Position numbers and translations under genes: made by a program. From Thiohalocapsa sp. (GTDB lineage Bacteria; Pseudomonadota; Gammaproteobacteria; Chromatiales; Chromatiaceae), in contig NZ_JAJDNQ010000050.1 of NCBI RefSeq assembly GCF_022340605.1, forward strand, positions 1-64,000: 64,000 nt of DNA. The letters run 5' to 3'. Positions 16,603 to 24,090 of the stretch are shown here, in pieces. How positions within the stretch are numbered: the stretch's first letter is position 1; each line of letters starts with the position of its first letter. The notes beneath the pieces are model-generated. The model did no database searches and had not been told where the DNA came from. It was given only the letters and a program-made list of their open reading frames with translations.

Positions 16603-16934
16603 GAGACCGTGAAAGTATTGCTCGCAACGCCGAAAACCAGCGGATCGTAGGTCGGGTTAGCGATAGCGTAACCAGACAATCAACGGCACACCGACGCCCA
16701 TCGTCGGGTTACGCTGCGCTAACTCGACCTCCCATAACCGCTGCTCTGGGCGCGCGGATATCGTGGGAGCGCCACTGCCTTTTGTGGCGCGATGACGGCC
16801 GCGCAGCAGCCTGGCGCTTGGCAGTTGCTCGGGCGCGGGGTGCTCTGCTTCGGCGCCGGTCGCGGCACCGAGAGTGCTGCTCCCACAAGGGCTGCTCCTG
16901 TAACCGCTGCTACACCGAATGCTTTCACAGTCTC
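16603..16934. repeat. MITE-like repeat A, copy 4, with repeat B nested inside
   Basis: The left end GAGACCGTGAAAGTATT (16603-16619) and the right end GAATGCTTTCACAGTCTC (16917-16934) face each other. The core palindromes lie at about 16648-16733. A complete repeat B (16763-16888) sits between the core and the right end, which accounts for the extra length compared with the 161-base copy at 55340-55500. Confidence 0.7.
16763..16888. repeat. Palindromic repeat B, copy 3
   Basis: GTGGGAGCGCCACTGCCTTT at the left and CGGCACCGAGAGTGCTGCTC then CCACAA at the right. It is closely related to 18916-19038 and nested within repeat A copy 4. Confidence 0.7.
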
Positions 16935-17021
16935 CGGAGCGTGGGAGCCAGCGCCACCGCTCTGGTCGGGGTTGTGACCGACGCCATTCCGGGCCTTAAT
17001 GATAAGTCCGCCCACCGCCCT

Positions 17022-17075
17022 GGGAGCGCCGTTCTCGGCGCGACGGGCGCCCGGTCGCGGCGGGGACGCCGCGCC
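17022..17075. repeat. Palindromic repeat B, copy 4 (degenerate)
   Basis: TGGGAGCGCCGTTCTCGGCG then CGACGGGCGCCCGGTCGCGG. It retains the centre of the family and the left arm, but the right GCTCCCAC end is lost. Confidence 0.5.
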
Positions 17076-17123
17076 TACAGGGCGAGCGCTTGGTCGGAGT
17101 TATGATCAAGGCCCAATCCGTCA

Positions 17124-18623
17124 TCACCCGCCCGCATCTTCGGCGACCCGATCGTCGCGGCCCGAGGAGCGGGCGCGATGCTCCGAGTGGCCGACGAAGT
17201 AGATCCGCGGAATCCGCGCCGAGCGTTCGATGCCGTCGCGCCCACGCCAGCTCACCCGGTCTGTGCCCTCGACAATGATGCCATCGCGCACGCCGAGTGC
17301 GAGGTAGCCGACGACGGTGCCGAGGCCCTGTTCGGCAGGAAACTCGCGCAGCAGCTCGGCGACCGTGAGCTGGCCTCGGTCTGCGAGCAACGTGGCGATA
17401 TGCTCTTCCAGCGTGCGGAAATCGATCTCGGACTGGGCCACCAGCTCCGCGATGGTCTCTAAGCCGATGACCGATTCGGCCGCATCGGCGATGCCGGCGT
17501 TCACGGCATCCAGACTCGGGTCGTGCAGGCGCAACTGCGACACCGAGCGCAGCGACGCGCTGGACAGGATGAGGTCCCGGCCAATGGACTGCTGCGGGCG
17601 CAGCCGGTCCTTCACCGCCAGCGAGCGGCGCTGCGCGGTCTTCACCAGCGTGCTCATGCGCCGCTGCTCCCGGTACTCGCGGCTTTGCACGAACTGCTTC
17701 AGGCCGCGGGCGAACTGGTAGAGCACGTCGTGCACCTCGCCGCCGCGCTCGAGCAGCGTGCCGGTGAGGCCGGACAGGTCGCGACGCTCGCGCCGGCTGA
17801 GACGCGCGGCGAAGTCCCGGTCCAGCACCGCCTCCAGGGCCGCCTCCAACTCGCCGCTCTGCTGCGGGTCGGTGAGCAGGCGCCAGAAGGCGCGGAAGGT
17901 TTTGCCGGCGTCGCTGTCGGCGATCAGGTCCACGTCGGCGAAGACCGCGTCGAGCACGTCGCCGCGGCTGCCGTCGTTGTCGACGATGCGCTCGCGCAGC
18001 TCCCGGTTCAGGGTGCGGAAGTCGTCGCGCACGCGCCGAAAGTCGCCGGCCAGCTCGTCGCTCAGGGAAAGGATCTCGCGCAGCCGCTCCAGCGCGCGGT
18101 CGGCCGGCAGCGGCTCCAGGCGCCCGGCGCGCACCGCGGCGATGCGCTCGTCGATGCGCTCGCGCTCGCGCAATAGCCGGCGCGCGCGGACCTCCGGGTC
18201 CGGCTCCGACTCCTCGGCGAGCTGCACGAGCTGGCCGATCACCAGGCCAAGCCGGCTCTCGGTGGCCACGGTGCGCTGCGCAGAGAGATCACGGGTGAAG
18301 CGAATCGCCTGCGCCGCCGCGGCGCTGGCCTCGTATTCCTCCTCGCCCTCCGCCGACAGGCCGCGCTCCAGCCAGCCCGCCGCGAGCCAGTCCGCCAGAT
18401 AGGCGCTGGCCGGCTGCGGCAGGTCGAAACCTTCGGCGCGGAAGCGCTCCAGGTCGCGCCCGATGCGCTCCACCAGCAGCGACGCCGGCAGCCGCCGCGG
18501 ACCATCGAGCAGATGCGCCTGGATCAGCGCCATCACCGCCGGCGCGTTCTCCGCCGACAGCAACTTCCAGGTGGGCTGCTGGCGCAACTGGCGCAAGGCG
18601 GCGGCGTGGGTGGTGGGGTGCAT
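17124..18623 (-). CDS. jetA: Wadjet protein JetA (DUF3375, MukF-like kleisin)
   Basis: A 499-residue DUF3375 protein, the kleisin-like subunit of Wadjet. It has the expected opening (AALRQLRQQPTWKLLSAENAPAVMALIQAHLLDGPRRLP, residues 9 onward) and the ESRLGLVIGQLVQLAEES and SREYREQRRMSTLVKTAQRR segments of the family. It is on the same strand as jetB, jetC and jetD, in the standard A-B-C-D order, but is separated from jetB by the 5.5-kb molybdoenzyme operon and about 1.3 kb of spacers. Its product cannot be translationally coupled to JetB here. Whether it is transcribed with jetBCD is unknown. The coding sequence looks intact. Confidence 0.92.
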   Translation of the reverse strand: MHPTTHAAALRQLRQQPTWKLLSAENAPAVMALIQAHLLDGPRRLPASLLVERIGRDLERFRAEGFDLPQPASAYLADWLAAGWLERGLSAEGEEEYEASAAAAQAIRFTRDLSAQRTVATESRLGLVIGQLVQLAEESEPDPEVRARRLLRERERIDERIAAVRAGRLEPLPADRALERLREILSLSDELAGDFRRVRDDFRTLNRELRERIVDNDGSRGDVLDAVFADVDLIADSDAGKTFRAFWRLLTDPQQSGELEAALEAVLDRDFAARLSRRERRDLSGLTGTLLERGGEVHDVLYQFARGLKQFVQSREYREQRRMSTLVKTAQRRSLAVKDRLRPQQSIGRDLILSSASLRSVSQLRLHDPSLDAVNAGIADAAESVIGLETIAELVAQSEIDFRTLEEHIATLLADRGQLTVAELLREFPAEQGLGTVVGYLALGVRDGIIVEGTDRVSWRGRDGIERSARIPRIYFVGHSEHRARSSGRDDRVAEDAGG

Positions 18624-18915
18624 TGTGGGCTGAGCGAGGACCGGTGATCAGCGGCGCGGGCGGCCTGGGGTTCAACATCCCGGCGTCCGCTGGTCGCGTC
18701 AAGTTGCGAAGCCGGGCGAGCCGGAGGATGCGCTGACCGCGAGTATCGGCCGGCGGGTAGCTCAAGGCGTGAGCCCGCACCAAACGCCGCGACAGGCAGA
18801 TCGCCCTCGACTCCGCCGAGAACGCTGCCAGCTGCACGACGCTCGGCATCTGCGCGGAACGCTTGGCCCGGTGCCCGAAAGACACCACGACGGCTGCTCC
18901 AGGCCAACCGGCACC

Positions 18916-19038
18916 GTGGGAGCGCCACTGCATTTTGTGGCGCGATCGCGGCCGCGGCTGCCCGCCGCTTGGCGGTTACGCGTGGTGTGGTGGGCTGCCT
19001 TGGCGCCGGTCGCGGCACCAAGAGTGCCGCTCCCACAA
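18916..19038. repeat. Palindromic repeat B, copy 5
   Basis: GTGGGAGCGCCACTGCATTT at the left, CGGCACCAAGAGTGCCGCTC then CCACAA at the right. Very similar to 16763-16888, including the length of about 125 bases. Confidence 0.75.
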
Positions 19039-19090
19039 GGGCTGCTGCACCAGCAGGCCCATGACGAGTGCTTGCCAACCGAATCCGGCA

Positions 19091-19129
19091 TTGCGCAACT
19101 TTTCGTGGGGAATATCATTCTTCGCGAAA
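19091..19129 (+). promoter_or_regulatory. Putative promoter/operator of the XRE-ImmA module
   Basis: TTGCGC (19091-19096), 16 bases, then TATCAT (19113-19118) resembles a sigma-70 promoter. The -10 region is embedded in a dyad: GAATATCATTC with outer TTCG/CGAA arms. An XRE-type product of the operon could bind here. Position and symmetry are seen; function is inferred. Confidence 0.4.
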
Positions 19130-19173
19130 CCTCAAATCCCAGCAGGAGAGGACGCTCGCCGGAGTGATTTCAC

Positions 19174-19842
19174 ATGTCTGATGTGCTTGAATTCGTCGCC
19201 GCCGACATCCCCCGAGAAGTGTGGCTGCAGGCGCAGGACCTGCTCACCGCGTCGTGTCCGGCGGCGGTGCGCCGAATCGGCGGCAAGCCGGTTGACAACC
19301 CGACCTACGTCCACGAGTTGGGCACGCAGCGCTTCTGGACGCGCGCCAATGCCATCGAGGCGCTCGGGAGGCTTTGTGCGGGCGAAGGGGTCGAGCTCGT
19401 TTATCTGATGGCAGGCTCCATGCCGTTGCCGCACCTGCGCATTGGGCGGTTTGTTGTCGGGCACACGCGGCTTTCGCCGTGGCGAGGCTCGGTCGAAGAT
19501 AAGGACTACAAGCTCGAGCTGGCAAAGCACAACCCGCCCGATGGACGGCAAGGCTCGCTGTTCTCGGCGAGTTGCCAGCACGTGCACGACCCAATGTACG
19601 GATTGCTGTGCATCGAATACCCAGAGGCGACCGAAGATCCGTCGGTTCCGGCAAAGATCGGTTTCGGCGTGCCGACGTCCACCCTGGACGATTGGGTCAT
19701 GCTGACAACGCTTGACGAGCTGCTGACCTTCCCGGCGCACGACGACATCCTGAGCGACAAGGCATACCCCGTGCTCAGGCGCGCGCAGCGCGACTCGAAA
19801 AACAATACCGGGGCTGGCCACAAGAAGCCGCAACGCGAGTAG
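19174..19842 (+). CDS. Hypothetical protein, first gene of the XRE-ImmA/IrrE module
   Basis: A 222-residue protein I do not recognise. It has no signal peptide or membrane segment, and a mixed alpha/beta composition with several His/Cys/Asp residues (SASCQHVHDPMYGLLCIEYP near 130-150). The basic tail (RRAQRDSKNNTGAGHKKPQRE) looks flexible. The ATG at 19174 has GGAGTG 7 bases upstream. The next gene begins 15 bases after its stop, so the two form an operon. XRE-ImmA/IrrE proteins often accompany a partner they restrain. On that basis it may be a toxin or effector, but nothing in the sequence shows an activity. Confidence 0.7.
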   Translation: MSDVLEFVAADIPREVWLQAQDLLTASCPAAVRRIGGKPVDNPTYVHELGTQRFWTRANAIEALGRLCAGEGVELVYLMAGSMPLPHLRIGRFVVGHTRLSPWRGSVEDKDYKLELAKHNPPDGRQGSLFSASCQHVHDPMYGLLCIEYPEATEDPSVPAKIGFGVPTSTLDDWVMLTTLDELLTFPAHDDILSDKAYPVLRRAQRDSKNNTGAGHKKPQRE

Positions 19843-19857
19843 AACGAGGCAACATCC

Positions 19858-21054
19858 ATGAGAGCGAGCTCCCCGGGCTTCCAGCGTGTCCGGCTGGCCG
19901 AGGCAAGGACCGCGCGCAGTCTGACCCAGACGGCGCTCTCTCTGCAGCTCGGACGCGCGAAGTCGAGTGTCTCGAAGTGGGAAAGCGGGCAGCAAACCCC
20001 GAACCCCGACGTGATCGGGCCGCTCGCGGATGCCTTGAACGTGCCACGGGAGTACTTTTTCCGGCCGCCGCTGGACTTGGGCGATGCCCCGATCTTCTTC
20101 CGCTCGATGGCCAATGCCACAAAGCGCTCCAGGGCGCGTCTCGAGGTGCGGCTTGGCTGGCTGCAGACGATTTCCTGGGACCTGCAACAGTGGCTCGACC
20201 TACCGGACCTCGGGCTGCCGGACCTGGGCGTGGAGAGCTTTCGTCGGCTCAGCGACGAGGATGTCGAGCAGGCCGCACAGGCCTGCCGCCAGCACTGGGG
20301 GCTTGGCCGGGCGCCGATCCCGGACATGCTGCTGGTGCTGGAGAATGCCGGCGTGGTCAGCGCGCGGGATGAGTTCGGGACACCGTCCATCGACGGCGTC
20401 TCGCGCTGGTCGAAGATCGACGACCGGCCCTACGTGCTCACGGCGAGCGACAAGCGTACGGCGGTGCGCAGCCGCTTTGATGCCGCGCACGAGCTGGCGC
20501 ACCTGCTGCTGCACCGGCGGGCGAGTCAGCAGGACATGGCAGACGGCGAGACCTTTGCGCTGATCGAAAACCAGGCGCACCGCTTCGCGGCGGCCTTCTT
20601 GCTGCCGGCGGAGGGGTTCGCCAACGAGGTGCAACACCTGTCCCTCGATGCGTTCGTGGCGCTGAAGTCGCGCTGGCGTGTCTCGGTAAAGGCGATGATC
20701 CAGCGCTGTCGGGACCTGGACCTGATGTCGGACGCCTATGCCGTACGTCTCTACAAGTATTTGAGCGCAAGGGGATGGAATGCCCGCGAGCCGCTCGACG
20801 ACATCCTGGAGCCGGAGCGCCCGCGATTGCTCGAGCGCGGCCTGCGCCTGCTCATGACACGCGGGGGATGGTCGCAAGAGTCGCTGTTGTCGGAGCTGCG
20901 CCTGTATGCGAGCGACGTGGAGCCGCTGACGGGGCTGCCGGCGGGCATGCTGTCTCGCGGCGACAACGTCGCCCTACTGCCGACCCCGACCCTCAAGCGC
21001 ACGGATCGCGGGGCGCGGCCGGCGCCTATCGTCCCCCTGCGCCGGAGGCAATAA
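19858..21054 (+). CDS. XRE-family regulator fused to ImmA/IrrE-type metallopeptidase
   Basis: A 398-residue protein. An N-terminal helix-turn-helix of the Cro/CI type (residues about 8-68, SLTQTALSLQLGRAKSSVSK, ending NVPREYFF) is followed by a Gluzincin-like domain with DAAHELAHLLLH (HExxH at 211-215) and a downstream ENQAHRFAAAFLLP (Glu/His region near 235-250), the ImmA/IrrE signature. Such proteins repress a nearby gene and inactivate or release it on a signal, as in ICEBs1 ImmR/ImmA, DdrO/IrrE and several toxin-antitoxin modules where both parts are fused. About 120 further residues form a C-terminal extension. It is the second gene of a two-gene operon and likely binds the dyad at 19101-19129. 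The metallopeptidase residues are intact. Confidence 0.88.
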   Translation: MRASSPGFQRVRLAEARTARSLTQTALSLQLGRAKSSVSKWESGQQTPNPDVIGPLADALNVPREYFFRPPLDLGDAPIFFRSMANATKRSRARLEVRLGWLQTISWDLQQWLDLPDLGLPDLGVESFRRLSDEDVEQAAQACRQHWGLGRAPIPDMLLVLENAGVVSARDEFGTPSIDGVSRWSKIDDRPYVLTASDKRTAVRSRFDAAHELAHLLLHRRASQQDMADGETFALIENQAHRFAAAFLLPAEGFANEVQHLSLDAFVALKSRWRVSVKAMIQRCRDLDLMSDAYAVRLYKYLSARGWNAREPLDDILEPERPRLLERGLRLLMTRGGWSQESLLSELRLYASDVEPLTGLPAGMLSRGDNVALLPTPTLKRTDRGARPAPIVPLRRRQ

Positions 21055-21525
21055 GTAACGATTCAGAAGCAACGAAAATACCCTAGCGAGGCGCTGCCTC
21101 CGACCGACAACGGCATGAGGCGGCAAATGTCGCGTCGATCTCCGCGCGGCATGCAACAAGGGCCGAGCGCCAAAACGCGCCCGCAGAGGTACCGTCGACT
21201 GCTGCTCCGGCCCTTGGCCCTAAGTCCTCAGCCCTTCGCCCTTTCTGATCGGTGCTGCGGTGCATACAAAACTTGACGCGTCTGCAAAGATTTCGGCCCT
21301 TCAAGCATCGTAGGTCGGGTTAGCGATAGGCTAACCCGACAATGAATGGCTTACTCGCGCCCTGACTGGCGCCCAGCGTCGGGTTGCGCTGCGCTAACCC
21401 GACCGCCCGAATACGTTCACGGTCTCTTCGCTGATCCACCCTACTTCCGCGACGTCGCGGTTGTTTTTGAACTGTTCCTAACCGTGGTGCGTCGCGGTTG
21501 CTGGCGACGGTTGCTGGCGACGGTC
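21055..21525. other. Convergent intergenic region with repeat A
   Basis: It lies between the ends of the XRE/ImmA gene and the RES toxin gene. It contains repeat A copy 5; the remaining DNA (21055-21300) shows no gene or known site. Confidence 0.5.
21307..21453. repeat. MITE-like repeat A, copy 5
   Basis: ATCGTAGGTCGGGTTAGCGA at the left, a second core palindrome (CGTCGGGTTGCGCTGCGC...), then the right end GAATACGTTCACGGTCTC followed by GATCCACCCTAC. The latter matches, inverted, the GTAGGGTGGAT that flanks copy 4 at 16585. Confidence 0.7.
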
Positions 21526-22296
21526 TCAGGCGGCCGGCAGCGGCAGGCGCCCGTCGGCGGTGAAATCCGTGAGCGCAAACCGGTGCAAGTCCGGCGCGGC
21601 CTCCGGGGCGAAGGTCACCTGCTCGGCGCGGGTCTCGCACAACCAGGGGCTGAGGTCCAGCGGGCGGCGGCTGACCAGCGCGGCGGGGTGGAACAGGGCG
21701 ACATTGAGGCCCGCATCGCGGTCGCGGGCGGAGGGATACTCGAAGACATCGATGCCGGCACCACGCAGGGCGCTGCCCAGGCGCTGGGTCGGGCCGTAGT
21801 CGATGGGATGACGCAGCATGGCGGCATGGGCGGCGCATGGTGGCTGCTGCAAGCGCGCGCCGCGGGCGCCGCGAAACCGGGCGCGGAAGATGCTGTGCTG
21901 GGTGCGTAGGCGCCCGGACGGGGGCGGCTCAGCCATGGCGGTCCAGAACACGAAGCGGTAGTAGGCGGCCTCGGCCAGCAGGGTCGGCAGCCGGCGGGCA
22001 CCGTAGAAGAGGCTCGGCTCGAACCGCCGGCCAAAGCGGGAGCCGTGGCGCAGCGGCGGATAGCGAAAAGGGGTGGAGAGCAGGTAGTGCAGCCGCTCGG
22101 CGCCAGCAGGAACGGGCGGCTTGGCCTGCTCCAGCAGTTCCTCCAGGACAGCCTGCTCGGCGAGGTCGTCCACCAGCGCCAGCGTGGCGATCTGCTCTTG
22201 GCTCTCGACGATTCGCATCAGGTCGCCGGCCAGGGGCGCGATGCGCAGCGCTTGCTCGCAGGCGGCCCAAAGGTCTGCATCAGGCTGGTCGGTCAT
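21526..22296 (-). CDS. RES-domain toxin (NAD+-degrading family)
   Basis: A 256-residue RES-domain protein, the toxin of RES/Xre type II toxin-antitoxin pairs. Characterised members deplete cellular NAD+. The N-terminal helical part (1-60) is followed by SRFGRRFEPSLFYGARRLPT (86-105) and TLLAEAAYYRFVF (105-117), giving the Arg, Tyr and Glu positions of the RES fold; the conserved Ser/Asn region lies later in the chain. It starts 31 bases after the antitoxin stop codon, the usual antitoxin-first order. It appears intact. Confidence 0.88.
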   Translation of the reverse strand: MTDQPDADLWAACEQALRIAPLAGDLMRIVESQEQIATLALVDDLAEQAVLEELLEQAKPPVPAGAERLHYLLSTPFRYPPLRHGSRFGRRFEPSLFYGARRLPTLLAEAAYYRFVFWTAMAEPPPSGRLRTQHSIFRARFRGARGARLQQPPCAAHAAMLRHPIDYGPTQRLGSALRGAGIDVFEYPSARDRDAGLNVALFHPAALVSRRPLDLSPWLCETRAEQVTFAPEAAPDLHRFALTDFTADGRLPLPAA

Positions 22297-22327
22297 CGAG
22301 CTCGGTGCCGGCGACGAGCGTCAGCCG

Positions 22328-22696
22328 TCAGCCATGGCCGCGCATGGCATCGAGGTATTCGACCACCGTGACCAACCCCTGCACCGAGCGCACCTGCTCG
22401 GCCGGCACGCCGCCGGTGTCGCGGTTTGCGGTGCGCATCCAGTGGCGCATCGCCGCCGGGTCGCCGCCCACCAGTGCGTAGAGACTGCGGTAGCAGCGGA
22501 TCAGCAGCAGCGCCAGCTCGCCGGCCTTGCTGGCCGGGTCGAGGCCGCGGCTGAAGGCGGCGCGGTCGCGGCCGACGATCTCGCCGAGTCGCTCCCGGGA
22601 CAGGCCCAGCGCCGTGCCGGCATTGAGCAGCGCCTTGGTCAGGACGGCGCGGCTGTCTGGAACGGCCTGGGGGGCGATCTGAGCGGCGGCCAGCAT
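22328..22696 (-). CDS. MbcA/ParS/Xre-type antitoxin (DUF2384 family)
   Basis: The 122-residue partner of the RES toxin. An N-terminal Xre-like HTH (VLTKALLNAGTALGLSRERLGEIVGRDRAAFSRG) is followed by the antitoxin-type ParS/MbcA toxin-binding region (RCYRSLYALVGGDPAAMRHWMRTANRDTGGVPAEQVRSVQGL). The WMRTAN...P motif is typical of the family. Antitoxins of this kind neutralise the RES protein and repress their own promoter; a palindrome at 22719-22732 fits that role. Confidence 0.9.
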   Translation of the reverse strand: MLAAAQIAPQAVPDSRAVLTKALLNAGTALGLSRERLGEIVGRDRAAFSRGLDPASKAGELALLLIRCYRSLYALVGGDPAAMRHWMRTANRDTGGVPAEQVRSVQGLVTVVEYLDAMRGHG

Positions 22697-22718
22697 GCTT
22701 GGGACTCCCTCGTCAACT

Positions 22719-22732
22719 GTTGCATATGCAAC
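22719..22732. promoter_or_regulatory. Palindromic operator upstream of the Xre/RES operon
   Basis: GTTGCATATGCAAC is a perfect 14-base palindrome 23 bases upstream of the antitoxin start codon. A related half-site, ATTTGCAAC, ends at 22762. The patch is far more AT-rich than its surroundings, as expected of a promoter-operator. Confidence 0.6.
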
Positions 22733-22763
22733 GTATAGAGAACGAATGCGTAATTTGCAACAG

Positions 22764-23651
22764 CTACCTCCGGTACTTGTCGTCCTCGGCCTTGGCGCGG
22801 CGGGCTAGCTCGAGCTCGCGGCGGGCGTCCCAGACCGCCTTGCGCCGGGCGACGCGCTTCTCCCAGGCGTCCGCGGCCTCCTGCACGGTGTGCTCGCCGA
22901 ACAGGACCTGACGCAGGAAGCGGTAGGCGAAGCGCAGCAGCGCCTCGTCGGAGCGCTCGAGCTCGGCGTAGGAGTCGTCGGTGAGTTGGTAGGTGCCGCG
23001 GAAGTTGTCGCTCAGCACGAAGCGGCGGAAGCGGTCGATGTCGTAGCTGGCCATGAAGAAGAGCTGCAGGCTGGTCGCCGGCGGCTTGCCGACGGTGGGG
23101 CCGGCGGACCGCTTCTTGAGGATGAGCTGGTACCACTCGCGGTTGTGCTCGTCGAAGGCTTGCACCTGCTGCTCGGCGCGGTAGTCGTCGATGCTGCTCG
23201 CGCGGGGCTCGTCATGGCCCTTGCAGTGGGCCTCCCTGACCAGCGTGAACTGCTCCGTCGCCGCCGTCGCGCCCTTCTCGCGCAGCGCGAGGAAGGCGAG
23301 CGGATAGTAGCGGCAGACCGTGGGCCGGTCGGCGTAGACGCCGCAGCCGCTGTCGCCGTCGAGCTGCAGGCAGGTGCCGTTGTCATCGGTCTTGAGCTTG
23401 ATGCCCGGCGTGCCGTCGGCGTCCATCTGGAAGGGCACGGTGTATTGGGCCAGGAACTCGGAACTGGAGAGACCGAGCCGGCGCTTGAGCCGAATCACGT
23501 CGTAGGGCGCGAGCGTGACGTCGGCCTGCTTGCAGCAGGCATTGAAGCAGGCGATCCCCTTGTGGCAGCGGAAGTTGAGCTTGGTGTCGCCATCCAGCAC
23601 CTCGGGACTCACGGCGCTCTTGAAGGGGATGTCGAAGGTGGGGATGCTCAT
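22764..23651 (-). CDS. YkgJ-family cysteine-cluster protein
   Basis: A 295-residue protein with the YkgJ/UPF0153 cysteine signature near its N-terminus: CHKGIACFNACCKQ (Cys29, Cys35, Cys39, Cys40), then CLQLDGDSGCGVYADRPTVCRYYPL. These residues may bind a metal or an iron-sulfur cluster. The C-terminal half is helical and basic (RRKAVWDARRELELARRAKA). The ATG at 23651 (MSIPTFDIPF) is preferred to one 21 codons upstream. It is transcribed toward the RES/Xre operon, and its stop lies 32 bases from the operator there. The molecular role of the family is unknown. Confidence 0.85.
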   Translation of the reverse strand: MSIPTFDIPFKSAVSPEVLDGDTKLNFRCHKGIACFNACCKQADVTLAPYDVIRLKRRLGLSSSEFLAQYTVPFQMDADGTPGIKLKTDDNGTCLQLDGDSGCGVYADRPTVCRYYPLAFLALREKGATAATEQFTLVREAHCKGHDEPRASSIDDYRAEQQVQAFDEHNREWYQLILKKRSAGPTVGKPPATSLQLFFMASYDIDRFRRFVLSDNFRGTYQLTDDSYAELERSDEALLRFAYRFLRQVLFGEHTVQEAADAWEKRVARRKAVWDARRELELARRAKAEDDKYRR

Positions 23652-24090
23652 CTGGATGGGGTCTCCGAACGAGGTCTCGCGCCGCGATGAGCAGGTTGCG
23701 TCCGCTGCGGCCACGCCGCAGACTTCGGCTCCCTATAGCGGACGGCGGAGATGCGGGCGCGGTTGGAGGTGTGCCAAGCCTTTGCCGTCAGGCGATGGCA
23801 AACGCGATGGGAAGGGCTGCGCGCCGCTGCTGGTCGGCCAGCCGGGATGGGTGGACGCGAGGTGCGGCTGACAGGTCAATGTCGCGCTTTCCGAAGACGA
23901 TGGCAAGCCCTTGCCGGCCCTTGTATCCCCGCCGGCTCTGCCCCATCGTGCAGGGCGTGTATCGGCAGAACGCCGCCGGTATCGGGCGCCGAACTGAGCG
24001 GGCGCGTTGACCTGCCGGTATCGCCCGCCTAGCATCACCGGCGTGTTGGAGTCGGCGACACGAGGTAGTCCGCTGAAGCACTGGAGTCAC
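23652..24090. other. Divergent intergenic region
   Basis: It lies between the leftward cysteine-cluster gene and the rightward FimV-ClC gene. Open frames here have no recognisable content; no repeat family member is seen. Confidence 0.4.

Larger units (their letters stand above)
16055..17123. other. Long intergenic region between jetA and the molybdoenzyme operon
   Basis: No convincing gene. The right part (16603-17075) is repeat A with a nested repeat B and a degenerate B copy. The left part (16140-16215) is less GC-rich and carries an FNR-type box and a second dyad, the likely control region of the leftward molybdoenzyme operon. Between them, 16315-16572 has an open frame of 85 codons with a GTCGTTGTCGTT tract near 16500; I do not recognise it and do not call it a gene. 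Confidence 0.55.
18624..19173. other. Divergent intergenic region between jetA and the XRE/ImmA module
   Basis: No gene is seen. It contains repeat B copy 5 (18916-19038) and, at the right, a promoter-like patch (19091-19129) for the rightward two-gene module. Confidence 0.5.

Noticed and set aside
24007-24090. An earlier ATG for the FimV-ClC gene
   Set aside because: The added 28 residues precede the basic n-region of the signal peptide and have no ribosome site; ATG 24091 has GGAG at good spacing.
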